Assembly: GCF_017352135.1 (NCBI RefSeq)
Contig: NZ_CP071455.1
Coordinates: 806,001 to 870,000, forward strand
Direction of reading: 5' to 3'
Length of the DNA: 64,000 bases
Source: Rhizobium lentis
GTDB taxonomy: Bacteria > Pseudomonadota > Alphaproteobacteria > Rhizobiales > Rhizobiaceae
Shown here: positions 27,036 to 37,693 of the stretch, one piece after another
Layout: each line of letters starts with the position of its first letter
Numbering within the stretch: the stretch's first letter is position 1
Position numbers and translations under genes: made by a program
Notes under the pieces: model-generated
What the model saw: the letters and a program-made list of their open reading frames with translations, nothing else
The model's database searches: none
Told to the model about the DNA's origin: nothing

Positions 27036-28673
27036 ATGTCTTTTGATCAATCGGATAAAACCAATATATCGCGCCGTAACGCGCTGAAGCTCGGTCTTGC
27101 GGCCGGCGTCGGCCTCACCGTGTTCGGGATGAATGCCCGCATCGTGCTGGCAGATGAAGGCCAGGTCCTTAAGGTGGCGCATCCGGCCTTCGATCAGGAC
27201 TGGTCGCCGCTGCGCGGCGGCGGCAGGACTTTCCGCTGGAATTCGATCTGGTGGGCCGCGCCGATGTATTTCGACAGCGAAGGCAATATCAAGCCTTACG
27301 TCTTCACCAGCTGGGAATCGGCCGACAACACCGTCTGGACCTTCAAGATCGATCCCAAGGCCGTCTTCTCCGACGGCAGCAGGATCACTGCCGCCGACGT
27401 CAAGGGATCGTGGGAAGTTGCCTCGATGCCGAACACCAAGAGTCAGCGCGCCGACCAGGTGCTGAGCAAGGTCAAGGGCTATGCCGAAATCGCCGCCGGC
27501 TCCGGCAACGAACTCACGGGCGTTGCCACCCCTGACGAGGGAACGGTCGTCGTGACGCTCGCTGCCGCCGATCCGATCTTCTTCATGCGGCTGGCAAACC
27601 ACATCGCGCCGATCACCAGGGCGTCGCAGTCGCGCGGCAGCGACGGCGAGGAGATTATCGACTGGTACAAGCCCGACAGCCAGCCGGTCTTCTCCGGCCC
27701 GTTCAAGCTGACGAGCATCGATATCGACGCCGGCAAGCTCTCCTTCGAGCCGAACGAGAACTTCTTCGGGCCGAAGCCGAAGCTGGCGCGCATCGACATC
27801 ACCTCGATCGAGGACAATGTCAGCGCGACGTCGCTGATCAAGTCGGGCGAATTCAATGCCCATACCGAACTCATCACCTCAACCATCATCCAGGATCTCG
27901 GCCCGGAATTCTCGGCCGGTCCGCTGATCCCGACCAGCCAGCATTTCTGGTTCAACATTTCGCGTGCGCCGATGGACGATCCGAAGGTCCGCCAGGCGCT
28001 GATCATGGCGGTCGATCGCGACGGCCTGTTCAAGGCCTCCTATCCCGACGGGCCGCACAAGAAGGCCGACCAGATCCTGAATTCGGTTCCCGGTGCCGAC
28101 AATTCCGGTTTCGAGCCCTATCCCTATGATCCGGCAGGCGCAAAGAAGCTGCTTGCGGAATCGAGCTATGGCGGCCCGGAGCGCCTGCCGAAGATCCTGT
28201 TTGTCGGCATCTCGGGGCCGGCGATTCAGGCTGCCGCCCAGTTCATCGCCGAGCAGTGGCGCCAGAATCTCGGCATCACGGCCGTCGATATGAAGCCGCA
28301 GCAGGATTCCTATGCCGGTCCGGACCAGAATTCGGTCCAGATCTTCCGCGACGACGTCGGCACCCGCGTTCCCGATGCCGTCTCTTATCTGGCGGGTTCC
28401 ATCGCCTCGACCTCTTCGAACGCCCAGAACAAGCTCGGCGGATACAAGAACGACAAGGTCGACAGCGCTCTGGCCGAAGCGACGACCAAGCCTGCGGATG
28501 ATCCGCAGCGTATCGCTCTCGCCCAGCAAGCCCAGAAGGCGTTCCGCGACGATTGGGCCTTCATCCCATGGTATTCTCAGGCGATGTCGCGCTGGGCCAC
28601 CAAGGAGGTCAAGGGCCTGGAGAAGAACCTCGACTGGCAGATCGTCGAGCCCTGGAACATTTCCATCGGCTGA
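27036..28673 (+). CDS. Opp/Dpp-type ABC importer, periplasmic binding protein
   Basis: 545 residues, solute-binding family 5. Tat-type leader ISRRNALKLGLAAGVGL (11-27). Conserved parts include YVFTSWESADNTVWTFKIDP, FSDGSRITAADVKGSWE and FWFNISRAPMDDPKVRQAL. Members import peptides but also oligosaccharides, opines and other sugars; the surrounding carbohydrate enzymes favour a sugar-derived substrate. ATG 27036 follows GGGAGGAACAC. First gene of a six-gene operon ending with the acid-sugar kinase. Confidence 0.88.
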   Translation: MSFDQSDKTNISRRNALKLGLAAGVGLTVFGMNARIVLADEGQVLKVAHPAFDQDWSPLRGGGRTFRWNSIWWAAPMYFDSEGNIKPYVFTSWESADNTVWTFKIDPKAVFSDGSRITAADVKGSWEVASMPNTKSQRADQVLSKVKGYAEIAAGSGNELTGVATPDEGTVVVTLAAADPIFFMRLANHIAPITRASQSRGSDGEEIIDWYKPDSQPVFSGPFKLTSIDIDAGKLSFEPNENFFGPKPKLARIDITSIEDNVSATSLIKSGEFNAHTELITSTIIQDLGPEFSAGPLIPTSQHFWFNISRAPMDDPKVRQALIMAVDRDGLFKASYPDGPHKKADQILNSVPGADNSGFEPYPYDPAGAKKLLAESSYGGPERLPKILFVGISGPAIQAAAQFIAEQWRQNLGITAVDMKPQQDSYAGPDQNSVQIFRDDVGTRVPDAVSYLAGSIASTSSNAQNKLGGYKNDKVDSALAEATTKPADDPQRIALAQQAQKAFRDDWAFIPWYSQAMSRWATKEVKGLEKNLDWQIVEPWNISIG

Positions 28674-28802
28674 TCCGGAACGTTCGTTCCTGGCAGTAAG
28701 CGCGCGAAGGCCGCAAGGTCTTCGCGCAAATTTCAAGAAGAAGAGATGCGATCCGCCTGATATTCGAGGATGAGAACGCATCGTAACAGGTGGGAGGTGG
28801 CC

Positions 28803-29759
28803 TTGCTGCGCTACGTGCTAACCCGGTTTGCCATCTGGATTCCGTCGGTTCTGATCGTGATGCTGGCCGTCTACGCGCTGGCCTTCTATGGCGCCGGCGA
28901 TCCGATCAAGCTGATCTTCCTGCGCGCGCCTGGTGATGTCGCCTATAATCCGCAGCGCATCGAGGCGATCCGCGAAAGTGCCGGCCTCAACAAACCCTTC
29001 ATCGTCCAGTTCGGACTTTACATCTGGAACCTGCTGCACGGCCAGTTCGGCAATTCGCTGACCTCCGGCCGCTCGGTCTGGGCCATGGTCTCGGCCGCTG
29101 CGCCCGTCTCCTTCCAGCTTGCCCTCTGTTCCATCATCCTGACGGCCGTCGTCGCGATCCCGCTCGGCATGATCGCCGCGCTGAACCAGAATTCGCGCAT
29201 CGACTATGCCATTCTGGGGTCCGCGCTCTTACTCTGGGCGATCCCGGCCTATGTCGCCGGTCCGCTTCTGATGGTCGGCCTCATCGTGTTGCTGCCGGGC
29301 GCGAGTGTGCCCTATGGCTGGGGCGGCATCCTCGATGTCCGCATTCTGCTGCCGCTGCTCGTCCTTTCCTTCCAGCCGATCGCGCTGATCGTGCGCCAGA
29401 CCCGAGCCGCCGTCATCGAGGTGCTGTCGGAGGATTTCGTCCGCACCGCCCGCGCCAAAGGGGTGCCCGAGATCGTCGTGGCGCTGCGCCATATCCTGCG
29501 GCCGGTGCTCACACCCGTCGTCACGCAGCTTGGTCTCATCATGATCACCATCGTCAACGGCGCGATCTTCGTCGAACTCGTCTTCGGCCTGCCGGGTCTT
29601 GGCCGGCTGACGGTGCAGGCGCTGATCAATTCCGATTATCCGGTCATACTCGCAATCACGCTGATCGGATCATTCCTCGTCATGGTGTCGAACCTGCTGG
29701 TGGACGTGCTCTATCCGCTGCTCGACCCGCGCGCCAATGATTCAAGAAGGAGCCGCTGA
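28803..29759 (+). CDS. Opp/Dpp-type ABC importer, permease 1
   Basis: 318 residues, DppB-like with six membrane helices. The TTG at 28803 is preferred over ATG 28770 because GGGAGGTGG directly precedes it and MLRYVLTRFAIW is the standard DppB N-terminus. The coupling motif is EVLSEDFVRTARAKGVPE. The end overlaps the ribosome site of the next gene (AAGGAG), 2 bases before its ATG. Confidence 0.88.
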   Translation: MLRYVLTRFAIWIPSVLIVMLAVYALAFYGAGDPIKLIFLRAPGDVAYNPQRIEAIRESAGLNKPFIVQFGLYIWNLLHGQFGNSLTSGRSVWAMVSAAAPVSFQLALCSIILTAVVAIPLGMIAALNQNSRIDYAILGSALLLWAIPAYVAGPLLMVGLIVLLPGASVPYGWGGILDVRILLPLLVLSFQPIALIVRQTRAAVIEVLSEDFVRTARAKGVPEIVVALRHILRPVLTPVVTQLGLIMITIVNGAIFVELVFGLPGLGRLTVQALINSDYPVILAITLIGSFLVMVSNLLVDVLYPLLDPRANDSRRSR

Positions 29760-29761
29760 CC

Positions 29762-30717
29762 ATGTCCGCAATCCCTCTTTCCACCACCGAAACCGCCGAG
29801 GAGCCGCCGGTCAGCCTGTGGCGCGACGCCTGGCATCGGCTGCGGCGCAACAAGCTCGCCGTCTTCGGCCTCGTCGTCGTCCTGATCCTGGCTTTCACGG
29901 CGATCTTCGGACCTTACCTCACGCCCTATGATTATCTCAGCCAGGACCTCAACGCGCGTAACGCGCTACCGTCGATGAGCCATCTCTTCGGAACCGACGA
30001 TCTCGGCCGCGACGTTTTCAGCCGCGTGGTCTTCGGCACGCGAACTGCCTTCCTGGTTGCCGTGATCGTCACTTTTTTCGCCGTGCTGATCGGCCTGACT
30101 CTCGGCGCAGTGGCCGGGTTCTTCGGCAATCCCTTCGACCGCGCTATCATGTGGCTGACCGACGTGACGATGTCGGTTCCCAACCTTCTGCTGGTCGTCG
30201 TCATCAATGCCTCGCTGAAATCGCCGATCACCCGCTGGATGGAGGCGCGCTATCTCGAAACCCTCAATCCCTTTTACCGCCAGACGATATGGGTGGATTT
30301 CATTCTCGTCTTCGGCTCGATGGCGCTTATCTCCTGGCCGCCCTATGCCCGTCTCGTGCGCGCCCAAGTGCTGTCGATTCGCAGCCGGCCCTATATTACG
30401 GCGGCGCAGGCGCTCGGCCTGTCGAACTGGATCATCATCAAGCGCTATGTCGTGCCGAATGCGCTTGGCCCCTTGATCGTCTCGGTCAGCGCCGGCCTCG
30501 GCACGGCGATGGTTCTCGAAAGTGCCTTCAGCTTCCTCGGTGTGGGGGTCAATCCGCCGACGCCGAGCTGGGGCAACATGATCTCGGACGGCCTTCGCGT
30601 CTGGCAGCATTATCCGCATCTCCTTGCCGCTCCGGCGGCCGTGCTCGGCCTTGCCTCGGTTGCCTTCAGCTTCCTCGGCGACGGCCTCAACGACGCGCTC
30701 AATCCGCGGGGCAGCAA

Positions 30718-30721
<4 letters not shown>
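29762..30721 (+). CDS. Opp/Dpp-type ABC importer, permease 2
   Basis: 319 residues, DppC-like. Cytoplasmic N-terminus, first helix [20 protein letters not shown], then the conserved periplasmic segment [17 protein letters not shown]. Coupling motif [20 protein letters not shown]. It carries a longer extracytoplasmic or loop insert around residues 155-180 ([20 protein letters not shown]) than the shortest family members. Overlaps the following ATPase gene by four bases. Confidence 0.88.
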
Positions 30722-31724
<1,003 letters not shown>

Positions 31725-31725
<1 letters not shown>

Positions 31726-32714
31726 TGGCTGCTCAACCGCTGCTCAAGGTCGAAAACCTGGTCAAGCATTTTCACGTCAAGCTCGGCGCCTTCGGCGAAC
31801 GCTCGGCGACCGTCTATGCGCTCGACAATGTCGATCTTGACATCATGGAAGGCGAGACGCTGAGCCTCGTCGGCGAATCCGGCTGCGGCAAGTCGACGAC
31901 CGGTTTTACCATCCTCAATCTCTACAAGGCGACCAGCGGCAGGGTCGTCTACAAGGGCCAGGACCTCGCTTCGCTCAACGAGAAGCAGATGCGGCCTTTC
32001 CGCCGCGACCTGCAGATCGTCTTCCAGGACCCGTACTCGACGCTCAACCCGCGCATGACGGTTGGCGAAGCGATCGGCGAGCCAATCCTCTTTCATAAGC
32101 TTTGCACGAAGGCCGAGCTGAAGGAGAAGGTGGCGATGCTGCTCACCGATGTCGGCCTTCCCACACGCTTTGCCCAGCGTTACCCGCACGAGCTTTCCGG
32201 CGGTCAGCGCCAGCGCGTCGTCATCGCCCGCGCGCTCGCCTGCCAGCCGAAATTCATCGTCTGCGACGAGGCGATCTCGGCGCTCGACGTGTCGATCCAG
32301 GCGCAGATCATCAACCTGCTGCTCGATCTGCAGGAGAAGTATGGGCTGACCTATCTCTTCATCGCCCATGATCTCGCGGTCGTGCGCCACATCAGCACGC
32401 GCGTCGGCGTCATGTATCTCGGGCGACTCGCCGAACTCGCGACCCGCGAGGAACTCTTCGACAATCCGCTGCACCCCTATACCAGGGCGCTGCTGTCGGC
32501 TGTTCCTGAAACCGATCCCGAGCATGAGCGCGCCCGCCAGCACCAGATCCTGCAGGGCGATGTGCCGAGCCCGCTGAACCCGCCTTCCGGCTGTCGTTTC
32601 CACACGCGCTGCCCGATCGCCATGGATGTCTGCAGCAAAGTCGTTCCTGTGTGGAAGGAGGCCCGGCCCGGCCATCTCGTTGCCTGCCACGCCGTCAACC
32701 CGGGGCAGACATGA
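31725..32714 (+). CDS. Opp/Dpp-type ABC importer, ATP-binding protein F
   Basis: 329 residues, OppF/DppF-like. ATG 31725 shares one base with the previous stop and follows AGGAGG at 31712-31717. Walker [10 protein letters not shown], signature [15 protein letters not shown], Walker [13 protein letters not shown] (Ala where Pro is usual, common in OppF), switch [12 protein letters not shown]-terminal [14 protein letters not shown] motif present. Overlaps the kinase gene by four bases, which ties transport to catabolism. Confidence 0.9.
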
Positions 32715-33772
32715 CACTGAAGGCCGTCATCATTGCCGACGATCTGACCGGCGCGCTCGATACCGGCACGCCTTTCGTCGCCGCCGGCCTTTCGGTTGCG
32801 GTTGCCGTCGATGTCGAGGCGGCGCAGGAAGCGATTGCGAGAGGCTGCGATGTCATCGTCATAAACACGGCCTCGCGCGCGCTCGGCGCGCGTGACGCCG
32901 CCGAAAGGGTCCGGATAGCAATACGGGCCTTTCATGGCGCGAAGCCCGCCGTCGTCATGAAGAAGATCGACTCCCGGCTGAAGGGGAATGTCGCGGCGGA
33001 AAGCCTGGCGCTTGCAGAAGCGCTCGGCCTGGAGACGATTCTGGTGGCGCCGGCCATTCCCGACCAGGAACGCGTGACTTACCGCGGCTGCGTCGTCGGC
33101 CGCGGGATCGCCAGACCGCTGCGGATCGCCGACCTGTTCGAGGGCCGCAGGGACAATGTCGTCGTTGCCGATGCCGAGGACGATTCGGATCTCGACTTGA
33201 TTGCCGGCGGCCATGATTGGCTGAGGACACTTGCCGTCGGCGCGCGCGGCCTCGGCGCGGCACTTGCCCGCCGGTTTGCCGAAGAGGGACAACCCCTGAC
33301 GGAATTCAAGGCGAGCCCGCGGACGCTGTTTGCCTTCGGGTCGCGCGATCCGATCACAGCCGCCCAGATGAAACGGCTCGAAGCCTCAGGTGCCTTGCGT
33401 ATGGTGGTGGAGGCGCCGATGGGCGAGATCGAGTGCGGGGAGGGCCTGGCGCTGCCAGTGCTGCTACGCTGCACTGGCGACTTGACGGCTGATGCGACCC
33501 TCGTCGCTCGCCGCTTTGCCGCAGGCGTCAGAATGCTCATCGATGATACCAGGCCCGATATGCTGATGGTCGGCGGCGGCGATACCGCACTCGCCGTTTT
33601 CCAGGCGCTTGGGGTGAGGGTGCTGGCGCCGAGGGGTGAGATTGAGGCCGGCATTCCGTGGTTCGAGGTCGCGGCCGCCGACGGGCGGCATTTTCGATGC
33701 GCGGTCAAGTCGGGGGGCTTCGGCAAGCCCGATAGTTTGTTAAAACTGGTTCTTCGGAATCAGGTGGCATAG
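32711..33772 (+). CDS. Four-carbon acid-sugar kinase family protein (DUF1537)
   Basis: 353 residues, somewhat short for the family (often about 400 or more). N-terminal motif IIADDLTGALDTG, then MKKIDSRLKGN, and the C-terminal nucleotide-binding part with MVGGGDTALAVFQALG. Characterised relatives phosphorylate D-threonate or erythronate-type acids at C4; the product is the substrate of PdxA2, encoded in this locus at 22.1 kb. Start ATG 32711 overlaps the OppF-like stop. A 9-bp hairpin covers the stop codon. Exact substrate unproven. Confidence 0.83.
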   Translation: MTLKAVIIADDLTGALDTGTPFVAAGLSVAVAVDVEAAQEAIARGCDVIVINTASRALGARDAAERVRIAIRAFHGAKPAVVMKKIDSRLKGNVAAESLALAEALGLETILVAPAIPDQERVTYRGCVVGRGIARPLRIADLFEGRRDNVVVADAEDDSDLDLIAGGHDWLRTLAVGARGLGAALARRFAEEGQPLTEFKASPRTLFAFGSRDPITAAQMKRLEASGALRMVVEAPMGEIECGEGLALPVLLRCTGDLTADATLVARRFAAGVRMLIDDTRPDMLMVGGGDTALAVFQALGVRVLAPRGEIEAGIPWFEVAAADGRHFRCAVKSGGFGKPDSLLKLVLRNQVA

Positions 33773-33796
33773 GGCGATTTTAGGCTGAATCGCCCT
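33771..33796. terminator. Hairpin at the end of the importer-kinase operon
   Basis: AGGGCGATT (33771-33779, including part of the stop codon) pairs perfectly with AATCGCCCT (33788-33796), loop of 8. The following GTTCTAAATACTGTTG is only mildly T-rich, so termination may be partial. Confidence 0.5.
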
Positions 33797-33816
33797 GTTC
33801 TAAATACTGTTGTGGG

Positions 33817-33857
33817 AGCATGATCCGAAAACCGCTCACACTTTTCGGCATCATGCT
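33817..33857. repeat. Rhizobiales-type palindromic intergenic repeat
   Basis: Arms AGCATGATCCGAAAA (33817-33831) and TTTTCGGCATCATGCT (33842-33857) pair with a single one-base bulge around a 10-base centre. I recall palindromes of this form (GCATGAT...CGAAAA and its complement) as recurring in intergenic regions of many Rhizobiales genomes. Only one copy is in this window. Function not established; it lies in the leader of the GntR gene. Confidence 0.6.
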
Positions 33858-33885
33858 TTAGGAAGATACCGTCGGGGAGAATGAC

Positions 33886-34650
33886 GTGGTTGAAGCGAAT
33901 GGCGAATCTTTGAACGCGGAAGCCGGCCCGCCGGGCAAGCCCGAACGCGGCAAGGCCGTCAAGCTGGTCGATCGCGTTTTCGATCAGCTGCTCGAACGGA
34001 TTCGCGGCGGAAATTACCCGCCGGATTCACGCCTTCCCGGCGAACACGAGCTTGCCTCGATGCTGGGTGTCTCCCGGCCGATCGTTCGCGATGCGCTCGC
34101 GCGCCTGCGCGATCAGGGCATCGTCTATGCTCGCCAGGGAGCCGGAACCTTCGTCAGCGCGCATGGGTCGCCGACGACCCAACTTGCCTATTCGCCGGTC
34201 AAGACGATTGCCGATATCCAGCGCTGCTACGAATTTCGCCTGACGATTGAGCCGGCCGCCGCCTATTTCGCCGCCAAGCGCCGCAATGAGCAGGCAATCC
34301 AGAAGATCGCCAGCGCCCTTGCCGACCTGCGCGAAGCGACGAGCCATCAGCTTCACCGCACCGACGCCGATTTCATCTTCCATCGCGCCGTGACGGAGGC
34401 TGCCAACAACCATTATTACACGGCCTCGATCGATGCGCTGAAGGCCCATATTGCGGTCGGCATGCATCTCCACGGCCTCTCGCTGCTCGGCCCGCGCCAG
34501 GGTCTTGAACAAGTCTACGAAGAGCATAATGCCATATACAAGGCGATCGCCGATGGCCGGGCTGACGACGCGCAAAGGCTGATGAAGGCGCACCTCGAAG
34601 GCTCCCGGGACCGTCTGTTCGAGGGCAGGGTGCTCGACCTGTCCTTCTGA
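33886..34650 (+). CDS. GntR-family (FadR subfamily) transcriptional regulator
   Basis: 254 residues, GTG start at 33886 after GGGGAGA. The winged helix is about residues 25-90 (RLPGEHELASMLGVSRPIVRDALARL and RQGAGTFV). The C-terminal FCD helical domain carries likely metal or ligand histidines (DADFIFHRAV, KAHIAVGMHLH, EEHNAIYKAI). FadR/FCD regulators of sugar-acid pathways are usually repressors released by the substrate or an intermediate. Last gene of the acid-sugar locus and its probable regulator. Confidence 0.87.
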   Translation: MVEANGESLNAEAGPPGKPERGKAVKLVDRVFDQLLERIRGGNYPPDSRLPGEHELASMLGVSRPIVRDALARLRDQGIVYARQGAGTFVSAHGSPTTQLAYSPVKTIADIQRCYEFRLTIEPAAAYFAAKRRNEQAIQKIASALADLREATSHQLHRTDADFIFHRAVTEAANNHYYTASIDALKAHIAVGMHLHGLSLLGPRQGLEQVYEEHNAIYKAIADGRADDAQRLMKAHLEGSRDRLFEGRVLDLSF

Positions 34651-34694
34651 GGCGCTTCTCACGGATCGGGCGCGTTGCTGCAGATTTGACTAAT

Positions 34695-35090
34695 CTAGGG
34701 TCGCAGGCGGCCCCAGGACGGGTTCCAGTCGACGTCTTCGACGAGTTCGACAAAGACGGGATTGCCGCTATCGGCTCTATGGGATTCTGCTAGTTTGAAT
34801 GCCGCCTCGGGTTCCATTTCCTCGCCGGGAAAGACCGTGTCCTCGTGGTTTGTATCCGCGACGGTACGAACATAACCCCGGATCTGGTCGCTCGATCGGT
34901 AGAGTTTGATGATCAACGAGCCTGCCGGCGCGGTGCCGGGGGAATAGCTGATATATTCCCGGCGATCGGGCACAGGACCAACCGCTTCGTCGCCTGCCCG
35001 ATACCAATGCGCGAGATCCTGACCTTCCGGGCGCCCCTCGCTTTCCCAAATCCGATAAGCGCGGATCCTTCTTGTTTCCTGATCGATCAT
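34695..35090 (-). CDS. DUF2934-containing small stress protein
   Basis: 131 residues. The first ~35 residues (TRRIRAYRIWESEGRPEGQ then DLAHWYRA) form the DUF2934 motif seen in many small rhizobial proteins; the rest is unassigned, with a charged C-terminus. ATG 35090 follows GGGAGGCAAGG. A GGAAC-N16-AGTT promoter lies 119 bases upstream, so expression by the general-stress sigma factor is expected. Function unknown. Confidence 0.7.
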   Translation of the reverse strand: MIDQETRRIRAYRIWESEGRPEGQDLAHWYRAGDEAVGPVPDRREYISYSPGTAPAGSLIIKLYRSSDQIRGYVRTVADTNHEDTVFPGEEMEPEAAFKLAESHRADSGNPVFVELVEDVDWNPSWGRLRP

Positions 35091-35208
35091 CCTTGCCTCC
35101 CGCCCGCTTGATCGTCATTTTTACTATGCGGTCTTCCCGTTCACTTATTAAGCACCTCGGCCATCTGGAGATGATGCTCCGGAGCGGGGGATCTCCTGAT
35201 AATCCGCT

Positions 35209-35233
35209 AACTTCTTGCCGGGCCGAGAGTTCC
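35209..35233 (-). promoter_or_regulatory. EcfG-type general-stress promoter (DUF2934 gene)
   Basis: On the minus strand GGAAC at 35233-35229, 16 bases, then AGTT at 35212-35209. This matches the alphaproteobacterial EcfG/RpoE2 consensus GGAAC-N16-17-CGTT in all but one base. Confidence 0.65.
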
Positions 35234-35318
35234 CCACCGGGTCAGCCTGATTTCCGCCCTTCGGTGGTGCCGTTAGTTGCCGCTGAGCTCGAGGATCGGA
35301 AGTTTTGGCACGATCGCC

Positions 35319-37301
35319 TCAGAGGCCGAAAGGAAAGGTTTCCTGATCGGTCGTAGCGCCTTCCTGCGGCAGGAGCGGTGAAAGTGCGCGGGTTTCATCG
35401 AACCAGAGGAAGGCATCATATTGGCGCGACAGCGATGTCGACATGTAATGGCTCAGCCGTTCCGTTTCCGGCCGATAGATGACGCCGATGAAGCGTTGGA
35501 GCCGCTGTTCGACCAGGTTCGCATGCAGCTCCTCGTTGCCTTTGAGATCAAGGAGAAATCGCGGCTTTCCGGTATCGTGACATAAACGTTCGCAGCTTTG
35601 CGGGAGCGACGGTCGAATTCGTTTCTTCTCGGCCTCTCCGTCCCAATCGTCTGCAGCAATCACCTCGCCGGAATGGGTTCCCAATCCTATGAGGCTGGTC
35701 ATTGCGTCGAAACGCTGGCGGCACAGCTGGCCGAGGTTCAGCTCGTCGCGGGCAGCTGCCATCTCGGTATAGCGGGCATCGCCAATGTGCGAGTTGTGGG
35801 CCCATATGATGATTTTCGCCGCCCGTCCGTGAAAGTCGAGGAGATGTTCGACGGTATCGGCCATGTAGGTGTCGCGAAGATTCCAGGCTTGAGAACCGCC
35901 GTAATACATGACGCGGTAGTATCGCTCGGCTGCTGCGAGCAGCCGTGCTGACTGGGCGGCGTTCAGAAAATCGTCGCCATCGGAAATCGTGTCATCCAGC
36001 GATCGCGCCAGAAGCTCCGTGCATTGTTTCAGCACGGCCTCCTCGCACGACCGGTAGGCATCGGTGAGGACGGCTCTGCCGTAAGTTGCTGGATGGCTTT
36101 GCCAGGGGCTGAGGCAACCGTAACGTTCCTTGGCGACCCTGGCTGTTTCCGGGCTGACATCTTCGAGATAGTCGAGCACGGATCGGATCGATCCTGCCAT
36201 GTTGTAGAGATCCAGGCCGTAGAATCGTATCGCATCCTTTTGCAAGGCCCTGCGGCGGTCGTTTTCGTCATGCATCCAGCCGACGAACTGGGAGAATTCC
36301 CGGTTTCGCCACATCCATCCGGGAAAGCGGCTGAATGCCGGGCCGCCTGTCGGTGCTTTTCCGTTGATCCAACGGTCGATCATGGCGGCATCGGGCCAAT
36401 CCGCTTCGACGGCGATCATGTTGAACCCGTGATGTTCGACCAGATGGCGGCTGATTGCGGCCCGCGCCTCATAAAATTCAGAGGTGCCGTGGGTGGATTC
36501 GCCGAGCAGAACGATGCGGCTTTCGGCAAACCGGTCGAAAAGGGCAGCAAAGCTCTTGTCGTTGATCGACGAAAATTCTTCCGCTGCGGCTGCGATGATT
36601 GCATCAGGTGTTTCTTCCGGGTGCGACGGCGGGACTGCCGGCGTATACATCGGGTGGGCGGCGGTCCAGGCGTCTTCGCCGATCAAGGGGACGAAGAATA
36701 CCCCACCGAGATCTTCTTCCTCGAAGGTGGCGGCTCCCGTGCGCGTAATGCGTTTCAGGCGCTGCTGGTCATCTTGCCCGACGGGGATGATGAGCCGCCC
36801 CCCGAGGTCCAGCTGTTCTTTTAAGGCGGCTGGAACCTCGGGAGCGCCGGCAGAAACGATAATGGCGTCGAAGGGCGCGGTTTTCGCCCAGCCCTTGCTG
36901 CCATCGCCTATCCGCACGTCGATGTTGCGGTATCCGAGCTGTTCGAACCGCTCCCTTGCCTGAAGCGCCAATCTTTCATGACGCTCGATAGAATAGACGT
37001 GCCTTGCGATCCGGCTGATGAGCGCGGATGCGTAGCCGGAGCCCGTGCCGACCTCGAGGACTTTGTCGCCCGCATCGAGATTTGCCTTTTCAAGCATCAG
37101 CGCCACGATGTAGGGCTGCGAAATTGTCTGGCCCTCGCCGATCGCTAGCGGCGCATCCTCATAAGCGAATTCCTCGAAGCCCGGAGCGACGAATTTTTCG
37201 CGCGGGACCGTGCGCATCGCTCTCGTCACGCTTCGATCGCGAATGCCGCGACGCATCAGATGGTATTCAACCATGCGGTCTCGGAGGCGCGCCATATCCA
37301 T
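35319..37301 (-). CDS. Fusion of protein-L-isoaspartate methyltransferase and erythromycin-esterase-like domain
   Basis: 660 residues. Residues 1-210 are a Pcm-type methyltransferase: MRTVPREKFV, IGEGQTISQPYIVALML, SAM-binding loop VLEVGTGSGYASALIS and DAIIVSAGAPEVP. Residues about 245-645 are an erythromycin-esterase-like domain: VLLGESTHGTSEFYEARA, VEADWPDAAMIDRW, IIIWAHNSHIGDARYTEM, with the conserved Glu and His of that fold. Pcm repairs isoaspartyl damage in aged proteins; the esterase-like partner has no known natural substrate. There is no stop or frameshift between them and the linker is short, so this is one polypeptide. It has a consensus EcfG promoter. Drug resistance should not be assumed. 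Confidence 0.85.
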   Translation of the reverse strand: MDMARLRDRMVEYHLMRRGIRDRSVTRAMRTVPREKFVAPGFEEFAYEDAPLAIGEGQTISQPYIVALMLEKANLDAGDKVLEVGTGSGYASALISRIARHVYSIERHERLALQARERFEQLGYRNIDVRIGDGSKGWAKTAPFDAIIVSAGAPEVPAALKEQLDLGGRLIIPVGQDDQQRLKRITRTGAATFEEEDLGGVFFVPLIGEDAWTAAHPMYTPAVPPSHPEETPDAIIAAAAEEFSSINDKSFAALFDRFAESRIVLLGESTHGTSEFYEARAAISRHLVEHHGFNMIAVEADWPDAAMIDRWINGKAPTGGPAFSRFPGWMWRNREFSQFVGWMHDENDRRRALQKDAIRFYGLDLYNMAGSIRSVLDYLEDVSPETARVAKERYGCLSPWQSHPATYGRAVLTDAYRSCEEAVLKQCTELLARSLDDTISDGDDFLNAAQSARLLAAAERYYRVMYYGGSQAWNLRDTYMADTVEHLLDFHGRAAKIIIWAHNSHIGDARYTEMAAARDELNLGQLCRQRFDAMTSLIGLGTHSGEVIAADDWDGEAEKKRIRPSLPQSCERLCHDTGKPRFLLDLKGNEELHANLVEQRLQRFIGVIYRPETERLSHYMSTSLSRQYDAFLWFDETRALSPLLPQEGATTDQETFPFGL

Positions 37302-37364
37302 GGATCAGCTCCACTGTCGTCGATTGCATCTCGGGCGAATTTCTGATCGTGCATAAGAACGGAA

Positions 37365-37389
37365 AACGAACGCGCGAGCTAGGAGTTCC
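37365..37389 (-). promoter_or_regulatory. EcfG-type general-stress promoter (Pcm-esterase fusion)
   Basis: On the minus strand GGAAC at 37389-37385, 16 bases, then CGTT at 37368-37365: a perfect match to GGAAC-N16-CGTT. The fusion gene starts 64 bases downstream. Confidence 0.75.
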
Positions 37390-37642
37390 TGCCTTGAGCA
37401 GGTTTTCGGGAAACTCATTGTTGGCTGGTTCGCCATGCACGGCGTGAGGAACCTCCGAACGGCGCCCAGGCCAGGTGGCGGTGCTTATCCCAAAACAGCG
37501 GAAAACAATTGGTAGCAGAAGCTGCCGCGTGAGCAGGGCAGGCGGCGCAGGGCAAATTGGCAAATTTCGAAGAGTAGCAACGGTTCCCCGGCGGCCTATC
37601 GGGAAGAGCAGGGGGTGATCGCATTTTGCTCGGCCTGTCGGT

Positions 37643-37667
37643 GGAACTTAGTTTAGGGCGCGAAGTT
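37643..37667 (+). promoter_or_regulatory. EcfG-type general-stress promoter (two small-protein genes)
   Basis: GGAAC at 37643-37647, 16 bases, then AGTT at 37664-37667. The GTG start at 37694 is 27 bases downstream. Confidence 0.65.
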
Positions 37668-37693
37668 GGACAGGCATCAGCAGAGAGGCGCCA

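Larger units (their letters stand above)
37302..37693. other. Divergent intergenic region with two EcfG promoters
   Basis: 392 bases with no supported gene between the methyltransferase-esterase fusion (minus) and the 81-residue protein gene (plus). Its only recognisable content is a pair of outward-facing general-stress promoters at 37365-37389 and 37643-37667. The middle shows no clear gene or repeat. Confidence 0.5.

Noticed and set aside
35319..37301. Calling the esterase half a macrolide-resistance gene
   Set aside because: The domain is widespread with unknown roles, and the fusion partner and stress promoter argue for housekeeping repair.
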